DNA of 64,000 bases from Eubacteriaceae bacterium (GTDB lineage: Bacteria > Bacillota > Clostridia > Peptostreptococcales > Anaerovoracaceae). Positions 60,860 through 64,000 of this stretch are shown here, piece after piece; within the stretch, counting starts at the first letter, position 1, and every line of letters begins with the position of its first letter. Location: contig CABIWW010000003.1 of NCBI GenBank assembly GCA_902362435.1, positions 124,001 through 188,000 of the forward strand, read 5' to 3'. Below the pieces are notes generated by a model, which saw only the letters and a list, made by a program, of their open reading frames with translations, was not told the origin of the DNA and did not search any database. Made by a program: the position numbers and the translations under genes.

Positions 60860-62260
60860 TCAAACCTCCGTTTCCTCCCTGAAAACTCTCAGTGCCCCTT
60901 CGATCCTGTCAGCATCTATGTTCGAATAGTTGAATATGAACTGATGCTCAATGCCGTCTTTTCCGAGCATCTCGTAATCGCTCACCGCAGAAATCTTCAG
61001 CCCTCTTTTCTTCAGACGTTCCTTGATGACGCCATCAGGAAGCCCTGTATTTATCTCAAATATAAAGTGCAGTCCCGAGTCGTTCTCGATTATCCTGTAC
61101 ATGCCGGCCGTGAATGTGTTCTTTATGATCTCCAGCACGCGTGCCCTTTTACGCCCGTAAAAAAGCCTCATCCTGTTGATGTGTTTCTCAAAATGCCCCT
61201 GCTTCATGAACTGCGCCAGGATGTACTGCTCAAAATTCGAGACCGTGCATGCATAAAACGACAGTGTCTCGTAGAACCGGTTCGCCAGATGCACCGGAAG
61301 CACCATGTAGCTTATTCGGATCGTCGGTGCCAGAGACTTTGAAAAAGTATTCATATAGATCACCTTCTCGCACCCGTCTATCGAAAACAACGTGGGGATC
61401 GGCCTCCCTCCGACTCTGAATTCACTGTCGTAATCGTCTTCTATGATATATCTGCCCTCGCTCTCGTTCGCCCATGACAGCAACTCGTATCTCCTGCTCG
61501 CCGGCATCGTGATCCCGGTCGGAAAATGGTGATTCGGGGATATATGCGCTACATCTGCTTCCGAAGCCCTGAGCCCCTGGACCGTCACTCCGCATCCATC
61601 GATCCACGCAAAACGGCAGGTAATGTCGTGTTTTCCATAAATATGCACGAGCTTGTTGTAGCCCGGATTTTCTATCGCGTATATGCGATCTTTTCCCAGC
61701 AGCTGGATGAGCACACCGTACAGATACTCGGTACCTGCCCCGATGACGATCTGATCCGGATCCACCAGCATGCCGCGAAAAGACTGCAGATGCTCTGCGA
61801 TAGCTTCTCTGAGAAGCTTTACTCCTCCGGCCGGAGCGATCTGCATCAGCTCCCTCTCACGGTTCGCAATGACATCTCTTGACACCCTTGCCCACACGGA
61901 AAGCGGAAAGTTCGCCGGATTCATGCCATTGTCGGACAGGTCATATATGTAATCACCATCGTTCTCCGGTATGCGTATATCATATGATACATCCGCCTTC
62001 GCCGATACCGCCGCCATCCCCTCTATATCTGCCACATAGTAGCCTGTCTTGGGGATGGTATACACATACCCCTCGCTTATCAGCTGGTCATATGCATTCT
62101 GTATCGTAATGGTACTGATCCCGTTATTGCGTGCGAACGACCGCTTCGACGGAAGCTTCTCGCCCGGCGCCAGGACTCCTGAAATTATGTCCTTTTTTAT
62201 ACATCTGTAAACGTAATTGTAGAGTGGTCCCTCTACATTTTCAAAATCATATGTAAGCAC
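60860..62260 (-). CDS. pdxR: MocR/PdxR family transcriptional regulator
   Basis: The 466-residue protein has an N-terminal GntR winged helix (about 1-75, PLYNYVYRCIKKDIISGVLAPGEKLPSKRSFA) and a C-terminal aminotransferase-like domain with the PLP lysine in NTFSKSLAPTIRISY. It is divergent from pdxST across a 107-bp gap. In this family PLP or its lack switches activation of the neighbouring PLP synthase genes. The assignment to PdxR rests on this context and the fold. Confidence 0.9.
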   Translation of the reverse strand: MLTYDFENVEGPLYNYVYRCIKKDIISGVLAPGEKLPSKRSFARNNGISTITIQNAYDQLISEGYVYTIPKTGYYVADIEGMAAVSAKADVSYDIRIPENDGDYIYDLSDNGMNPANFPLSVWARVSRDVIANRERELMQIAPAGGVKLLREAIAEHLQSFRGMLVDPDQIVIGAGTEYLYGVLIQLLGKDRIYAIENPGYNKLVHIYGKHDITCRFAWIDGCGVTVQGLRASEADVAHISPNHHFPTGITMPASRRYELLSWANESEGRYIIEDDYDSEFRVGGRPIPTLFSIDGCEKVIYMNTFSKSLAPTIRISYMVLPVHLANRFYETLSFYACTVSNFEQYILAQFMKQGHFEKHINRMRLFYGRKRARVLEIIKNTFTAGMYRIIENDSGLHFIFEINTGLPDGVIKERLKKRGLKISAVSDYEMLGKDGIEHQFIFNYSNIDADRIEGALRVFREETEV

Positions 62261-62367
62261 GATCTTCCCCTGTCTCTGGCATGTTTTTTAATCTCTATTT
62301 GAGTGTTTTTTTATAACCAGATCCATTATATGATTTCATTACGCAAAACACAAGGAGGTATTAAGAA

Positions 62368-63252
62368 ATGGATAAAACTCAGAAAACTCAGTACGAATTG
62401 AATAAAGGACTCGCACAGATGCTCAAAGGCGGAGTGATCATGGATGTCACTACTCCGGAGCAGGCAAAGATCGCAGAAGCAGCCGGTGCATGCGCTGTAA
62501 TGGCACTCGAGCGTATCCCTGCGGATATCCGCGCCGCCGGCGGTGTATCCAGGATGAGCGATCCGAAAATGATAAAAGGTATACAGGAGGCAGTCAGCAT
62601 CCCTGTAATGGCAAAATGCCGTATCGGACACTTCGTAGAGGCTCAGATACTCGAGGCCATCGAGATAGACTACATAGATGAATCCGAAGTGCTCTCTCCG
62701 GCCGATGACGTATATCATATCGACAAGACTCAGTTCAAAGTCCCGTTCGTCTGCGGTGCGAGAGATCTCGGCGAAGCGCTGAGAAGGATCAGTGAGGGCG
62801 CTGCGATGATAAGAACAAAAGGCGAACCTGGTACCGGTGATGTCGTTCAGGCTGTCCGCCACATCAGGAAAATGAATGCACAGATCAGAAGGATCACTTC
62901 TATGAGAAATGACGAGCTGTTTGAAGAAGCAAAGCAGCTGCAGGTCCCTTACGAGCTGGTACAGTATGTACACGACAACGGCAAGCTCCCGGTAGTTAAT
63001 TTCGCTGCAGGCGGTGTCGCAACTCCTGCGGATGCGGCGCTCATGATGCAGCTCGGCGCAGAGGGTGTATTCGTAGGCTCCGGCATATTCAAGTCCGGCG
63101 ATCCTGCAAAGCGCGCGGCAGCGATCGTCCAGGCTGTTACGAATTATCAGGACTCAAAGCTCATCGCTTCACTCTCCGAAGACCTGGGAGAAGCGATGGT
63201 CGGTATCAATGCCGATGAGATCCAGCTCATCATGGAAGAAAGAGGTAAATAG
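62368..63252 (+). CDS. pdxS: Pyridoxal 5'-phosphate synthase subunit PdxS
   Basis: The 294-residue protein is highly conserved: [57 protein letters not shown] and [14 protein letters not shown]. The catalytic lysines are present in the expected places. It condenses ribose 5-phosphate, glyceraldehyde 3-phosphate and ammonia to PLP, in a 12+12 complex with PdxT. AAGGAGG precedes the ATG. It is 2 nt upstream of pdxT. Confidence 0.97.
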   Translation: MDKTQKTQYELNKGLAQMLKGGVIMDVTTPEQAKIAEAAGACAVMALERIPADIRAAGGVSRMSDPKMIKGIQEAVSIPVMAKCRIGHFVEAQILEAIEIDYIDESEVLSPADDVYHIDKTQFKVPFVCGARDLGEALRRISEGAAMIRTKGEPGTGDVVQAVRHIRKMNAQIRRITSMRNDELFEEAKQLQVPYELVQYVHDNGKLPVVNFAAGGVATPADAALMMQLGAEGVFVGSGIFKSGDPAKRAAAIVQAVTNYQDSKLIASLSEDLGEAMVGINADEIQLIMEERGK

Positions 63253-63254
63253 TC

Positions 63255-63821
63255 ATGCAGATAGGCGTTCTCGCCGTTCAGGGCGCTTTTATAGAACATA
63301 TACATATGCTGGAAAAGCTCGGCGTATCGTGCGTCGAACTGAGACAGCGATCCGATCTGTCCGGCATCGACGGACTGGTGCTGCCCGGTGGTGAAAGCAC
63401 AGTGCAGGGCAAGCTGCTGAAAGAGCTTGATATGTTCGGACCGCTTCAGGAAATGATAAAATACGGTCTTCCCACTCTTGCGACATGTGCGGGACTCATA
63501 CTTCTCGCCGGGCAGCTGGAAAACGATGACACTCGTCACCTGGCCACGCTTCCCGTCACAGTCAGGAGAAATGCGTACGGCAGACAGCTAGGAAGCTTCA
63601 CCACTGTCGCAAATGCAGGCGATATCAAAGATTTTCCAATGGTATTCATCCGCGCGCCGTTCATCACCTCAGCAGGCGACAACGTGGACATCCTTTCCAG
63701 AGTCGACGGCAATATCGTCGCAGTCGAATACAAAAACCAGATCGGTCTGTCTTTCCATCCGGAAATGTCAGACGACACGAGGATCCACGAGTATTTCATA
63801 AAAAAGATCCGGGAAAAATAA
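63255..63821 (+). CDS. pdxT: Pyridoxal 5'-phosphate synthase glutaminase subunit PdxT
   Basis: The 188-residue protein has GVLAVQGAFIEHIHML, LPGGESTVQGKLL, the nucleophile region TCAGLILLAG (Cys near 79) and the histidine/glutamate pair in LSFHPEMSDDTR. The triad is complete. It supplies ammonia from glutamine to PdxS. A 12-bp terminator follows. Confidence 0.96.
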   Translation: MQIGVLAVQGAFIEHIHMLEKLGVSCVELRQRSDLSGIDGLVLPGGESTVQGKLLKELDMFGPLQEMIKYGLPTLATCAGLILLAGQLENDDTRHLATLPVTVRRNAYGRQLGSFTTVANAGDIKDFPMVFIRAPFITSAGDNVDILSRVDGNIVAVEYKNQIGLSFHPEMSDDTRIHEYFIKKIREK

Positions 63822-63837
63822 TAACATATAGTTAAGG

Positions 63838-63873
63838 AAAGTAATGCAGGGCTACCTCTGCATTACTTTTTTA
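63838..63873. terminator. Bidirectional terminator between pdxT and the LysR gene
   Basis: AAAGTAATGCAG and CTGCATTACTTT form a 12-bp stem with an 8-nt loop, with T runs on both strands. It overlaps the end of the convergent LysR gene and ends both transcripts. Confidence 0.88.
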
Positions 63874-64000
63874 TAAAAATCTATAAATGCTTCCATCGCC
63901 GGAGATCTCCACTTGTTCCTGTGGATCAGAAGCTGTGTCCACACTTTTACGTAACAGTCATCGACATCCAGCGTTTTCAGGCTGCCGGAATCAACATGAT
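63852..64000 (-). CDS. LysR family regulator, C-terminal end, runs off the window
   Basis: The visible 48 codons encode DVDDCYVKVWTQLLIHRNKWRSPAMEAFIDFYKKV before TAG. This is the end of a LysR effector-binding domain, including the W.SPA...F..F pattern. The rest lies beyond the right edge. It is convergent with pdxST, so it is probably unrelated to them. Confidence 0.7.
   Translation of the reverse strand, partial: HVDSGSLKTLDVDDCYVKVWTQLLIHRNKWRSPAMEAFIDFYKKVMQR

Noticed and set aside
1..64000. tRNA, rRNA, CRISPR arrays, intact insertion sequences, replication origin
   Set aside because: I looked for T-loop sequences, regularly spaced repeats, transposase motifs and DnaA-box clusters and found none that I could support.

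Overview
The window looks like chromosomal DNA of an anaerobic Bacillota species in the Clostridia. Genes are close-packed, most carry GGAGG-type ribosome sites, and the content includes selenium-dependent molybdenum hydroxylase genes, MocR/PdxR with PdxST, EFR1 ferredoxin, MgtE, FucO and a collagen-like protein. An Anaerovoracaceae/Family XIII relative is my guess; no rRNA is present to test it. I saw no tRNA, CRISPR array or intact transposon. Most of the window is moderately GC-rich. The first 3.8 kb and the DinD remnant near 59 kb are clearly AT-richer, which suggests acquired DNA.

Layout. 0-3.8 kb: a Vex-type locus (permease, ATPase, permease, response regulator) with an 8-codon ORF and a perfect 11-bp tandem repeat upstream. 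3.8-9.6 kb: ABC-F ATPase, U32 peptidase, and a MATE pump behind a promoter plus attenuator-like leader. 9.6-18.8 kb: selenium/molybdenum hydroxylase island. yqeC, yqeB, selD (fused to a DUF3343-like domain), a cysteine desulfurase and yedF run leftward; three hydroxylase subunits and a MocA-like transferase run rightward. 18.8-19.4 kb: two decapitated genes joined head to head (EamA and LysR). 19.4-33.8 kb: eleven co-directional genes, the strongest candidate for an undescribed system. They comprise four or five exported proteins, a FecBCD-type importer, a second ABC transporter and a cytosolic DUF364 protein. Two exported proteins share an identically spaced six-cysteine motif; two lipoproteins share a small domain.

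34-45.5 kb: collagen-like protein, glycosyltransferase, DUF2238-like membrane protein, GNAT, Lgt and a one-piece molybdenum aldehyde/xanthine oxidoreductase. The last has a long leader that resembles a molybdenum-cofactor riboswitch with a terminator. An operon with an SGNH hydrolase, an AzlC/AzlD deletion fusion, an unknown protein and MGMT follows. 45.6-51 kb: FGGY kinase, double-domain class II aldolase, GtrA and class III aminotransferase in a tightly coupled operon with a TetR regulator. 51-56.4 kb: P-type ATPase remnant, ABC-2 exporter, SseB-macro protein, FucO and its TetR regulator. 56.4-64 kb: aminotransferase, EFR1 ferredoxin, a broken dinD behind a LexA box, MgtE, PdxR divergent from pdxST, and a partial LysR gene.

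Two intergenic islands 20 kb apart carry six copies of a short inverted-repeat element (TTTCAGCC...GGCKGAAA). Family names come from motif recognition only; no database search was possible.
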